Part shown: piece after piece, positions 1 to 7,855 of the stretch
Position numbering within the stretch: the first letter of the stretch is position 1
How the letters are laid out: each line of letters opens with the position of its first letter
From: Congregibacter variabilis
GTDB taxonomy: Bacteria; Pseudomonadota; Gammaproteobacteria; Pseudomonadales; Halieaceae
Assembly: GCF_045689235.1 (NCBI RefSeq)
Contig: NZ_CP136864.1
Span: forward strand, 1,240,001-1,304,000
Length of the DNA: 64,000 nt
Reading direction: 5' to 3'
Translations under genes and position numbers: made by a program
The notes under the pieces: model-generated
Database searches by the model: none
Seen by the model: the letters and a program-made list of their open reading frames with translations, nothing else
Told to the model about the DNA's origin: nothing

Positions 1-1445
1 CTCTCACGAATGGACGCTTCTACGGCTTCTTTGCTTTCATTACGCGCCGCTTCCGTGAGCACCGCGATCATCACTGTCTTGGAAAAACCTCGCCCGATGA
101 GACATTGCTGCTCAATAAACGGATTATTTGCAAACATGCCTTCGATGGGAGGAGGCGCAACAAACTTGCCCTGAATCGTTTTGAAGTAGTCCTTAACTCG
201 GCCCGTAATATAGATAAAGCCGTCCTCATCGACCCGGGCCTTATCGCCGGTGTGCAACCATCCACCTTCACGGATCAGTTCCGCGGTTTTGTCTGGCTGC
301 TTGTAGTAACCCGGCGTACAACCATCAGCACGCACCGCAAGCTCACCCTCCTCGGTGATTTTGTACTCAACTTCGCCCACGGGCTTGCCGATGGAGCCAA
401 TTCTTCTGGAGTCTGGGCCGCTCACAATAAGACCCATCGCCTCAGTCTGCCCAAAGCCCTCCATCAGTTGGAGCCCCAGCGATTCCCACCATGCGATTAG
501 CGGTGGAGGGGTCGGTGCGGCCGCCGCCAGGCAGAACTCCACCTCACCAAGACCCAGGGTATCAAGCACCAGTTTTCCAATGCCTTCGGCGTCTTCCTTT
601 AGCGCAGCCTCAAGGGCTTCCTGCCCGCCAAACTTGCTGATGACGGCCTGCTGGAACTGCTCCCAGATCCTCGGGGGACCAAAAAACATGTGGGGGCGAG
701 TTCTCTGTAAGTCCCGCAGGATATGCTCCAAAGACTCGTTAAAGTTCACCTCACCACAGGAAAATAATGACGAATACTCAACGATCTGCCGCTCGGCAAT
801 ATGCGACAGTGGCAGGTAAGAAAAATAGCGCGGCTGATCGCGCAGACCAAAGGCCGCGATAAATCGTCGGATAGGAATCACATTGCTTTCATGGGTCTGG
901 ATCACACCCTTGGGTAGACCCGTGGTGCCTGAGGTGAACACCAGGGACATCATGTCATCAGGAGCGCACTGGTAGCTGATGTCTTTGCCTTCGCCCTCGG
1001 CAAGCAGCTGATCCCAGGTGAGGTGCTCACCCTCTATCTCTACACCCGGTAGAGCTACGATGGTGATGTCGGCCGGCAGCACGGGACGCACCGCTTCCCA
1101 GTTAGGACTTTCACCCACAAAAATCACCTTGGCTTCGGTGAATTCGGCAATATATTGCGCTGTCGCAGCGGGGAGTGTTGTAAACATACTCACCGTAACG
1201 TTCCCAGAGCGAATGATAGCGAGGTCGCCCATAAACCAATGGGGGCGATTGCGCGAAAGCATGATCATGTTCTGGCCGTGACCAAAGCGAGCCTCAAGCG
1301 CTGCGCCAACAGCATTGATCTGTCGTCGCGCTTCAGACCAAGTGAAGTCAACGCTGCCCTCCTCGCGAAGATCACGCATCCAGATTTTGTCGCCTCGGGT
1401 GTCAGCCCAGTGGTCGAGGAATTCAGGCAGGGTTTGGAAGTCCAT
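1..1445 (-). CDS. Long-chain acyl-CoA synthetase (AMP-binding), 3' end outside window
   Basis: Activates a carboxylic acid, probably a fatty acid, to its acyl-CoA through an acyl-adenylate. The frame is open from ATG at 1445-1443 to the left edge, giving 481 codons without a stop; the C-terminus is missing. The start has GGAG about 10 bases upstream. The P-loop TSGTTGLPKG lies near residues 170-180. Further in are EGFGQTEAMG (adenine-binding region) and HTGDKARVDEDGF, then GRVKDYFKT, all standard in the ANL superfamily. The order and spacing fit the long FadD15/FACL-type synthetases rather than short acetyl-CoA synthetases. Substrate is inferred only from family. A 13-base palindrome at 1471-1483 lies just upstream. 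The family and catalytic motifs are clear; the exact chain-length preference cannot be read here. Confidence 0.9.
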   Translation of the reverse strand, partial: MDFQTLPEFLDHWADTRGDKIWMRDLREEGSVDFTWSEARRQINAVGAALEARFGHGQNMIMLSRNRPHWFMGDLAIIRSGNVTVSMFTTLPAATAQYIAEFTEAKVIFVGESPNWEAVRPVLPADITIVALPGVEIEGEHLTWDQLLAEGEGKDISYQCAPDDMMSLVFTSGTTGLPKGVIQTHESNVIPIRRFIAAFGLRDQPRYFSYLPLSHIAERQIVEYSSLFSCGEVNFNESLEHILRDLQRTRPHMFFGPPRIWEQFQQAVISKFGGQEALEAALKEDAEGIGKLVLDTLGLGEVEFCLAAAAPTPPPLIAWWESLGLQLMEGFGQTEAMGLIVSGPDSRRIGSIGKPVGEVEYKITEEGELAVRADGCTPGYYKQPDKTAELIREGGWLHTGDKARVDEDGFIYITGRVKDYFKTIQGKFVAPPPIEGMFANNPFIEQQCLIGRGFSKTVMIAVLTEAARNESKEAVEASIRE

Positions 1446-1470
1446 TATCTTTTTATCTCCACAATCAATA

Positions 1471-1483
1471 GTTATTCAATAAC
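1471..1483. promoter_or_regulatory. Perfect inverted repeat upstream of acyl-CoA synthetase
   Basis: GTTATT-C-AATAAC is a perfect 6-1-6 palindrome, 26 to 38 bases upstream of the synthetase ATG at 1445. It lies in an AT-rich 62-base gap that must carry the promoter if the gene is not co-transcribed with the lipoprotein genes upstream. Position and symmetry fit a repressor site, but the sequence does not match the FadR or PsrA consensus I know. No regulator is encoded nearby. Confidence 0.25.
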
Positions 1484-1507
1484 AGGTTTGCAAATCATAC
1501 TAAAAAA

Positions 1508-2104
1508 CTACTCCAACCATTCCAGGGTTCGAGCGCCTGCACCCAGCGGAGTGCCACGTTGCTCTATGCCCGTGTCGCCCATGCCGGGGCTCTGTGGGTT
1601 GTTGAGTACCTGGGGAAGAGTCAGTAATTGGCTAGCGCCCCATCCGTGCTGTGGCAGAGGCTGCAAAAGATCCTGTACATCCACTACCGATACAAAACTA
1701 TAAAAGGGCTGGATCGCGGCGCCACCGCCCAGGCTTTCCTCACGGTGCACGCGCTGTGCTGCACTTACTCGTCCATCAGCGTCAAAAGTCACAATAAGAT
1801 AATCGCCTTCGATTTCGGCACTACCCCAGTCGAAATTAAGAAAATCAGCCCCGGCCCAACCCAGGCTAAGGCCCAGCGCCGACCTGCGAACTTCCCAAGC
1901 TTCCCAGGCCATTAATAGCTGGTCTTCGCTGGTCGCAAAACGCAGAGGAGGCCCAAGCTCCGCCAGGACATTGGCCAAGGTTTTACCCTGAGCATCCTGC
2001 TCAAAGCTTTCGGGAAGCGCCTCACCCATTTCGTAGTACCACTGCGTACAGCCACCTTGCAGCAAAGCAAGGCTCAGCAGGGCAATAACAACGCTAATCC
2101 TCAT
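1508..2104 (-). CDS. Small lipoprotein with SmpA/OmlA-like N-terminal region
   Basis: 198 residues. The N-terminus has a hydrophobic signal and a lipobox-like LLQGGC with Cys19, so the mature protein should be lipid-anchored; Gln at the -3 position is not the preferred residue. Residues about 40-60 (GKTLANVLAELGPP) resemble the helix-turn-proline segment of SmpA/OmlA (BamE-like) domains. The start ATG overlaps the 3' end of the upstream lipoprotein gene by 11 bases, so the two are probably co-translated. The C-terminal half is rich in Gly, Gln and Pro and matches nothing I recognise. The upstream neighbour carries the same kind of motif, suggesting a tandem duplication. Envelope location is well supported; function is unknown. 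Confidence 0.7.
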   Translation of the reverse strand: MRISVVIALLSLALLQGGCTQWYYEMGEALPESFEQDAQGKTLANVLAELGPPLRFATSEDQLLMAWEAWEVRRSALGLSLGWAGADFLNFDWGSAEIEGDYLIVTFDADGRVSAAQRVHREESLGGGAAIQPFYSFVSVVDVQDLLQPLPQHGWGASQLLTLPQVLNNPQSPGMGDTGIEQRGTPLGAGARTLEWLE

Positions 2105-2462
2105 CAGCAGGAACTACCCACCCGGAATAATCAGAAAGAAGGTCGTCCTCATCAAATATGAACACTGCCCTGTCATAGCGTGCACTCATATCAAAACGGT
2201 TGTACAGCAGCAAAATCAGTCCCTGACCCTGCGATGACTCGTTCAGGTAATACAGCACGCTTTCATCACCCAGGCTCACCAGTTGCGAAGGAGGACCAAG
2301 CTCAGCCATCACTTGGGAACGCGTGGTCACCCCCTCTTGAAAACTGTCGAGGGTCGCCTTATCCCAATTGACCTCCACGCCCCGTTCAGAGTCATACTGA
2401 GCACAGGCAGTCAGCAGCAGAACCGCCAGCACGATAAGCGAACGAAAACATGAACAAAGCAT
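2094..2462 (-). CDS. Small lipoprotein with SmpA/OmlA-like motif
   Basis: 122 residues from ATG 2462. The frame is also open upstream to an ATG at 2522, but only the internal start puts the signal peptide at the N-terminus, with lipobox LLTAC and Cys20. Residues about 43-60 (EGVTTRSQVMAELGPP) match the BamE/OmlA pattern in which a short helix is followed by LGxP. The last third, with YDRAVFIFDEDD, resembles the closing strand of that fold. It sits between the SDR gene upstream and the second lipoprotein, overlapping the latter by 11 bases. The role is unknown; assembly or stabilisation of an envelope complex is only an inference from the fold. Confidence 0.7.
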   Translation of the reverse strand: MLCSCFRSLIVLAVLLLTACAQYDSERGVEVNWDKATLDSFQEGVTTRSQVMAELGPPSQLVSLGDESVLYYLNESSQGQGLILLLYNRFDMSARYDRAVFIFDEDDLLSDYSGWVVPADED

Positions 2463-2537
2463 TGAATGGATTCCAGATGATCGAAGCGGAGCTGCGGATA
2501 ATAGCCCAGAATACCTGAGCATGGAACTCGGATATTG

Positions 2538-3293
2538 CTACCAGGGAATGGGTTCCCCGGCCCAGTCCAGATACGACAATTCGCCATCCGCGCTGTGCGC
2601 GTCCAACAGTCCCTCCAGCCGCCGGGCAACAAAATCCGGGTCAAACAACTTACCCTCGGGTACGCCTCTCTGAAAAGGCGCTGACAACGCGGTATCTACC
2701 GTGCCCGGGTGAAAGGAGATGAGCTTTACACCTTTGGCCCGGCGGGCAAGCTCTATGGACGCGCACCTAAGACCCATATTCAGCGCAGCCTTGGCACTAC
2801 GGTAGCTGTACCACCCACCCAGTCGATTGTCGCCGATGCTTCCCACGCGAGCGCTCAATACCGCAATACGACAGTCCGGGCTTTTACGCAGCCCGGCCAC
2901 CAAAGCTGAAATCCACAGCATGGGTAATATGCAATTGATGCGGTGCACCTCCTGCATGGATGCAAGTTGCAGTGCATCCAGTGATTTTTCCGGCGCGTAA
3001 TCCGGCCCGTGAAGCGTGCCCAAGGCGATCACCACCCGCGATAAGCGTGGACTTTCTCGCATAATCGTCTGGGCCAGCTCCGCGATCTGGCCTTCAGAGT
3101 GATCCGTAGCCAGATGACGAAGAGGCGCCGGTGATGCAGGATCAACGCTCACTTCCCGACTCACCGCCCAAACAGTGTCGAAGCGCGAATCCGTACTCCA
3201 GCGCTGCGCGATTGCGCTGCCGATTCCGCCGCCGGCCCCTACCACAAGCCCCTGTATTGCTCCCCCAGCCTCACTCACAAAAAATTTCCCCAC
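2538..3293 (-). CDS. Short-chain dehydrogenase/reductase
   Basis: Rossmann-fold oxidoreductase of 251 residues, usual SDR length. The nucleotide-binding motif GAGGGIG is at residues 19-25, Asn120 is in place, and the catalytic pair Tyr164-x-x-x-Lys168 sits in YSYRSAK, with Ser147 or Ser152 as third member. The pattern is closest to C-factor/CsgA-like SDRs, which often act on unknown substrates. The start listed is GTG 3293, which lacks a clear ribosome site. An in-frame GTG at 3278 has GGGG nine bases upstream and would remove five residues, so it may be the true start. The gene heads a minus-strand unit with the two lipoproteins. Substrate unknown. Confidence 0.85.
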   Translation of the reverse strand: MGKFFVSEAGGAIQGLVVGAGGGIGSAIAQRWSTDSRFDTVWAVSREVSVDPASPAPLRHLATDHSEGQIAELAQTIMRESPRLSRVVIALGTLHGPDYAPEKSLDALQLASMQEVHRINCILPMLWISALVAGLRKSPDCRIAVLSARVGSIGDNRLGGWYSYRSAKAALNMGLRCASIELARRAKGVKLISFHPGTVDTALSAPFQRGVPEGKLFDPDFVARRLEGLLDAHSADGELSYLDWAGEPIPW

Positions 3294-3388
3294 CGATAAA
3301 TAGATTCAAAGAGATTACGCACTTGAGCCATGAGCAGATGTAACATCCTGATGGGCTACAGTTACCCTTCACTTCTCGTGGAAACACA

Positions 3389-3919
3389 ATGTCAAAGAAA
3401 CAACACTGGATATTTGGCTACGGGTCGTTGATCTACAAAGTCGACTTCCCCTATCTGGATCGCGATCTAGCATCTTTGCGCGGCTGGTCACGACGCTTCT
3501 GGCAAGGCTCTGTCGATCACCGGGGCACGCCGGAATCCCCCGGGCGAGTGGTAACTCTTGTACCGGACGCCGAAGCACTCTGTCGAGGGGTGGCATTTCT
3601 CGTCGACGAATCCGTGTTTGCGCATTTAGATCACAGAGAGAAAAACGGCTACGAACGGCATCGCACAGAGCTGTATTTGGAACAGCGAAAAGAAACCGTG
3701 ACCGGCACCTTTTACATTGCGGCAGCCGACAATCCGGCTTTTTTGGGAGACGCTCCGGATCGGGAACTAGCGAAGCACATCGCCGCGAGTCACGGACCCA
3801 GTGGCAGCAATGCAGATTATCTACTCTCGCTCGCCAGCGCGCTTCGAGAGATTGGCGAGCATGATGAGCATGTAGTTAGTCTGGAGCAGCATTTAATCGC
3901 GCTTGGCCAAAACCCCTGA
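3389..3919 (+). CDS. chaC: ChaC-type glutathione-specific gamma-glutamylcyclotransferase
   Basis: Cytosolic enzyme expected to split glutathione into 5-oxoproline and Cys-Gly. The 176 residues match the ChaC/ChaC2 length. The glycine-rich substrate loop FGYGSLIY is at residues 9-16. The usual RGW-RRFWQGSxDHRGTP block follows at about 31-48, and the catalytic acid is Glu84 in HREKNGYE, where ChaC2 proteins have the YxExREKxGY motif. It is transcribed away from the SDR gene over a 95-base divergent gap and converges on feoB with only 43 bases between them. A GGCCG/CGGCC stem just after the stop could help end transcription. Context beside an ATM1-like exporter is suggestive because both deal with glutathione. 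Function call is strong. Confidence 0.9.
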   Translation: MSKKQHWIFGYGSLIYKVDFPYLDRDLASLRGWSRRFWQGSVDHRGTPESPGRVVTLVPDAEALCRGVAFLVDESVFAHLDHREKNGYERHRTELYLEQRKETVTGTFYIAAADNPAFLGDAPDRELAKHIAASHGPSGSNADYLLSLASALREIGEHDEHVVSLEQHLIALGQNP

Positions 3920-3962
3920 GGCCGCAAAGGCATCTCGGCCCATACAAAGATTCTCTTGCCGA

Positions 3963-5816
3963 TCAACCGCCCAGGAAAGTAACAAGCTGATAGGCAATGA
4001 GGGCAAAAAGGTAAGCCATACTGCTATATACAAAAAACATGCGTATCGCCAGGCGATTGGAACCCGCCTCTTTACTCAAGACTGCCATGGTCGATACGCA
4101 CATCAGCGCGACAGCAAAAAACACCAGAAGTGCTACGCCCGAAGCAAGCCCCAAATCGCTGTTTTGAATCTGAGCGACCAGAGGCACCATGTTTTCTTCT
4201 GCCCCCTCTATACCGAACATCACTCCGAGCGTCCCGACAAACACTTCTCGGGCAAGAAACGAGCTCATGACTGCCACGCCATAGCGCCAATCCAAACCCA
4301 GGGGCGCGAACACAGGTTCTACCAGACGACCGATCTGACCTAACCAGGAGGCGCCCAGATCAGCTCCATAGTTGGGAAAGTACCCGAGCACCCAGATCAC
4401 AACAGTCACAGTGACAATGATGCCACCCGCCTTAGTGATAAACAGCTTGCAACGCCGCCAGGATTTACGCAGCAGCGGCACCAAGGTTGGCAGGCGGTAT
4501 GCAGGCATCTCAAGAACAAAGGGCAGATCCGGCTCCTGCTGGGTACTAAACCGAGAAACCATCGCCGTCACCAGAAGACCACAGACCATCCCAAAGAGGT
4601 ACACCAAAAACATCGCTAGCCCCTGATAGCCCACCAGTCCACCGAGAGCGGTGGTGCTTGGGATAAACGCCGCAATCAGCAAGGTGTACACGGGAAGCCG
4701 GGCGGAACACGGCATCAAAGGGATCGCCAGATAAGTCAAAAAACGTCGTCGGGGTGAATCGATAGAGCGCGCTGCGTAAATTCCGGGAATCGCACAGGCA
4801 ACGCCCGATAGCATCGGAATAAAGCTCTTACCCGTAAGCCCAAAAAACCTCAGGGGACGATGGCATATGAGCGCCGCTCGCGCCATGTAGCCAGAATCCT
4901 CCAGAAGGCCGATCACGAAGGTAAGCACAAAAATCTGTGGCACAAACACCAAGAACGCACCGATGCCAGAGAACAAGGCATCTGCTGCAAAGTCCTGCAC
5001 CAACCTCGGTGCCAGCATGGGCACCACCAGATCTGACAGCCCGGCCAGACCTGCTTCCACCGCATCCATAGCCGGCGCCGACCAGGTGAAAATCGATTGA
5101 AACAGTAAATACATAATCGCAAAAAATGCGATACCACCAAAACCCGTATGCAGGAAAAAAGCGTCCATGCGGTTTTGCGTACGTAGCAGGACATCGCCCT
5201 TGGGACCATAATTCCTGGCTAACTGGTGAGCGTTGCCGCGAAGCAAAATATCCGGTTCGTGATTATTGGCTGGCGCTTGCGGATGCAGGAGCTGCTGACT
5301 GATTACCTCGTCAAGCTTGTCCAATCCCTGGCCGGTACGTGCAGAGATGCCGATCACCATGGCCCCCATATCACGACTCAGGGCCTCAAGATCTATACTG
5401 ATTTTGTGGTTTTCCAGTACGTCAATCATATTGGCCAAGACGAGTACCGGCTTGCCCGCCCGGCCACATTCGCGAATCACTTGCAGTGCAAAATACAAAC
5501 TTTTTTCGAGGCGCGTGACATCAATTACACACATTACGAGCCCTAGCTCGGGGTCGCCAAGGGCAGACTCAAACTGCTCAACGGCAACGCGCTCCTCGCC
5601 CGAAATAGCCTGCAGCGAATAAGTGCCCGGATAATCGTAGAGAGTGACGCCGGGGTGTCCGGATAATTTGCCGCTGGCAATCTCCACGGTAATACCCGGG
5701 AAATTAGCCACCCGGTGCTGCAGGCCTGTGAGGCGATTGAACAGCAGAGTTTTTCCGCAGTTAGGGCTGCCAATGAGTAGTGCGTTGTGCGGGGATCGCT
5801 GCGCGGCTTCAGTCAT
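3963..5816 (-). CDS. feoB: Ferrous iron transport protein B (short form)
   Basis: Inner-membrane Fe(II) importer with an N-terminal GTPase. 617 residues, shorter than the roughly 770 of the E. coli protein. G1 is GSPNCGKT (16-23), G3 is DYPG (61-64, usually DLPG), G4 is NMID (129-132), and G5 is SA (158-159). The membrane part carries the two Gate-domain cysteine blocks, SGVACAIPG and PLMPCSARLPVY, that line the transport path. The shortening seems to lie in the linker between GTPase and membrane part and at the C-terminus; no FeoC-like tail is present. The start overlaps the feoA stop by eight bases, so translation is coupled. It is the last gene of the minus-strand iron operon. Confidence 0.95.
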   Translation of the reverse strand: MTEAAQRSPHNALLIGSPNCGKTLLFNRLTGLQHRVANFPGITVEIASGKLSGHPGVTLYDYPGTYSLQAISGEERVAVEQFESALGDPELGLVMCVIDVTRLEKSLYFALQVIRECGRAGKPVLVLANMIDVLENHKISIDLEALSRDMGAMVIGISARTGQGLDKLDEVISQQLLHPQAPANNHEPDILLRGNAHQLARNYGPKGDVLLRTQNRMDAFFLHTGFGGIAFFAIMYLLFQSIFTWSAPAMDAVEAGLAGLSDLVVPMLAPRLVQDFAADALFSGIGAFLVFVPQIFVLTFVIGLLEDSGYMARAALICHRPLRFFGLTGKSFIPMLSGVACAIPGIYAARSIDSPRRRFLTYLAIPLMPCSARLPVYTLLIAAFIPSTTALGGLVGYQGLAMFLVYLFGMVCGLLVTAMVSRFSTQQEPDLPFVLEMPAYRLPTLVPLLRKSWRRCKLFITKAGGIIVTVTVVIWVLGYFPNYGADLGASWLGQIGRLVEPVFAPLGLDWRYGVAVMSSFLAREVFVGTLGVMFGIEGAEENMVPLVAQIQNSDLGLASGVALLVFFAVALMCVSTMAVLSKEAGSNRLAIRMFFVYSSMAYLFALIAYQLVTFLGG

Positions 5817-6054
5817 TGCTTTGCGGCCTGACGCGGACGTAGGTGGCTATTTTGTCGTCCAGTGAAAATACCGTATTTGCGACTCGATATACCTTAGGCG
5901 CGCCCAGGGCCGGCGCTTGCAGGCAACTCACCTGCTCCCCGGGATGAAAACCCAACTCCATTAACCGGATTCGGTATTCATCCTGAAGTGCTTTATCAAA
6001 GCCATCAATCGCGCCACATTGACCTCGCGTCAATGTCCAAAGAGATACGGTCAC
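5809..6054 (-). CDS. feoA: Ferrous iron transport protein A
   Basis: 81-residue SH3-like cytosolic partner of FeoB. I place the start at GTG 6054, one base past the ABC gene stop, with AGGA five bases upstream; the frame is open further upstream but only inside the ABC gene. The FeoA block RIRLMELGFHPGEQV is at about residues 29-43, and the closing strand FSLDDKIATYVRV follows. The gene is sandwiched between the ATM1-like exporter and feoB and overlaps feoB, so all three should be made from one transcript. Confidence 0.9.
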   Translation of the reverse strand: MTVSLWTLTRGQCGAIDGFDKALQDEYRIRLMELGFHPGEQVSCLQAPALGAPKVYRVANTVFSLDDKIATYVRVRPQSND

Positions 6055-6055
6055 A

Positions 6056-7855
6056 CTAATCCTGTTCGCTACGGCGCTGCTGCGCTTGCCAGAGTTGCGA
6101 ATAATACCCGTTCTCATGAAGCAGGTCATGGTGTTTCCCCTGCTCCACCACATTTCCATCCTGTAAAACCAAAATTCTGTCCGCATCGACGATGGTAGAG
6201 AGCCTGTGGGCGATTACCAGGGTGGTGTGCTGCATAGCCATAGCAGAAAACGCATCCAACACAGCCTGCTCTGAACGGCTATCCAGACTGGAAGTAGCCT
6301 CATCAAACACCAATATCGGCGCATCCTTGATAGCTGCTCGAGCAATACCGACCCGCTGCCGCTCGCCTCCGGAGAGCTTCAGACCTCGCTCCCCCACTAC
6401 CGTATCAAGGCCTTCGGGCAAACGTTCGACGAAATGCTCCAGATGCGCGGTCTGAATCGCTTTTTGCAGAGCCGCCTCATCCGCGTCGGGATTTCCGTAG
6501 CGGATGTTTTCTCTCAGACTGTCGTTAAACAAGACACAGTCTTGCGGAACGATGGCTATCTGACGCCGGAGCGACTCCTGCGTTAAATCCCGCAGATCCT
6601 GACCGTCAATTAACACCTGTCCGGCTTGAGGATCATAAAAACGAAACAGCAACTTCACCAGGGTGGACTTTCCGCCACCACTGGCTCCGACAACCGCGAC
6701 CTTTTCTCCCCCGCCGATAGAAAAGCTAACACCACTGAGGATCGCGCGGGTGTCTTCGTAGGCAAAGTCGACACCTCGAAACTCCAGCGCGGCATCCTTG
6801 ATAACCAACTCACTGGCCTGCGATTTATCTGCTACTTTTGGGTGCTTGTCCAACAACTCAAACAATCGTTCGATGTTTGCCAAAGAACTTTTTATCTCGC
6901 GGTACACAAAGCCGAGAAAACCCAGAGGCATGAACAACTGCAGCATAAACTGATTGATCAGAACGAAGTCGCCAAGGCTGAGGACGCCGCCCTGTACCTG
7001 CCATGCTGCCAGTCCCAGCATACATGTCTGTGACACCGCAATAATCAGCGCCTGTCCGCCATTAAGGGCAAACAACGACAGGCGATTCTTGCGCCGGGCC
7101 GTCTCCCAGGTCGCTAAAGACTCATCGTAACGCTGCGCCTCGAACTCCTCGTTGGTGAAGTACTTTACTGTTTCGTAGTTCAGCAAACTGTCCACGGCAC
7201 GAGTGTTACTGCTGGAGTCTGCCTCATTTACCTCTCGAACAAAGCGGGTACGCCAGGCGGTTGCGCGAAAGGAATACAGCCCGTAAAGCACCACCGAAGC
7301 GAGAACAATCACCGCATAGTGCCAGCCGTAACTGAACAACAATATGCCCGCCACCATGGCGATCTCGAAGAGCGTCGGCGCAATGTTAAAAATGAAAAAT
7401 CGCAGCAAGAAGCTGATGCCGGTAGTACCACGCTCGATATCGCGGGCCAAACCCCCTGTGCGCCGGTTAAGATGAAAATCCAGATCAAGACTGTGGACAT
7501 GCCTGAAGACCTGTAAGCCAATGCGACGCATGGCACGTTCCGTGACACGACCAAAAAGCGTATCGCGCAGTTCACCAAAAAGTGTATTTGCCAAACGTGC
7601 CGCGCCGTAGGCGAGTACCAGTAACAACAGAAACATGAGCGGCGTGGCTTCGGCCCCTGCATCCAGGCCATCCACGAGCGCTTTAAGCAAAAACGGAATC
7701 AATAGCAGACCGCCCTTGGCCGCAATCAGACACAGCAGGGCAAGCAGCACACGCTGTCGATTCTCCCTGAGAATCGGCGCAAGCCGGCGGTAGATGGCTC
7801 CGAGCAAACCCGGCTTCAGGGCTTGGGTGCTCCCCGCAGTGTCAAAACTCTTCAC
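6056..7855 (-). CDS. ATM1/HMT1-family ABC exporter (half transporter)
   Basis: Homodimeric inner-membrane ABC exporter of 599 residues. ATM1-family marks include RTGGLARDIERG followed by FNIAPTLFE in the membrane part, and NYETVKYF shortly after. In the ATPase domain are Walker A GASGGGKST (390-398), signature LSGGE (494-498), Walker B ILVFDE (514-519), and the switch His in IAHRLST. Family members (Atm1, ABCB7, NaAtm1) export glutathione-bound sulfur, iron-sulfur or metal species. I chose GTG 7855, which overlaps the upstream stop as GTGA; the frame stays open to 7900 but only inside the DUF3754 gene. It is coupled to DUF3754 on one side and feoA on the other. Family is sure; cargo is not. 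Confidence 0.9.
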   Translation of the reverse strand: MKSFDTAGSTQALKPGLLGAIYRRLAPILRENRQRVLLALLCLIAAKGGLLLIPFLLKALVDGLDAGAEATPLMFLLLLVLAYGAARLANTLFGELRDTLFGRVTERAMRRIGLQVFRHVHSLDLDFHLNRRTGGLARDIERGTTGISFLLRFFIFNIAPTLFEIAMVAGILLFSYGWHYAVIVLASVVLYGLYSFRATAWRTRFVREVNEADSSSNTRAVDSLLNYETVKYFTNEEFEAQRYDESLATWETARRKNRLSLFALNGGQALIIAVSQTCMLGLAAWQVQGGVLSLGDFVLINQFMLQLFMPLGFLGFVYREIKSSLANIERLFELLDKHPKVADKSQASELVIKDAALEFRGVDFAYEDTRAILSGVSFSIGGGEKVAVVGASGGGKSTLVKLLFRFYDPQAGQVLIDGQDLRDLTQESLRRQIAIVPQDCVLFNDSLRENIRYGNPDADEAALQKAIQTAHLEHFVERLPEGLDTVVGERGLKLSGGERQRVGIARAAIKDAPILVFDEATSSLDSRSEQAVLDAFSAMAMQHTTLVIAHRLSTIVDADRILVLQDGNVVEQGKHHDLLHENGYYSQLWQAQQRRSEQD

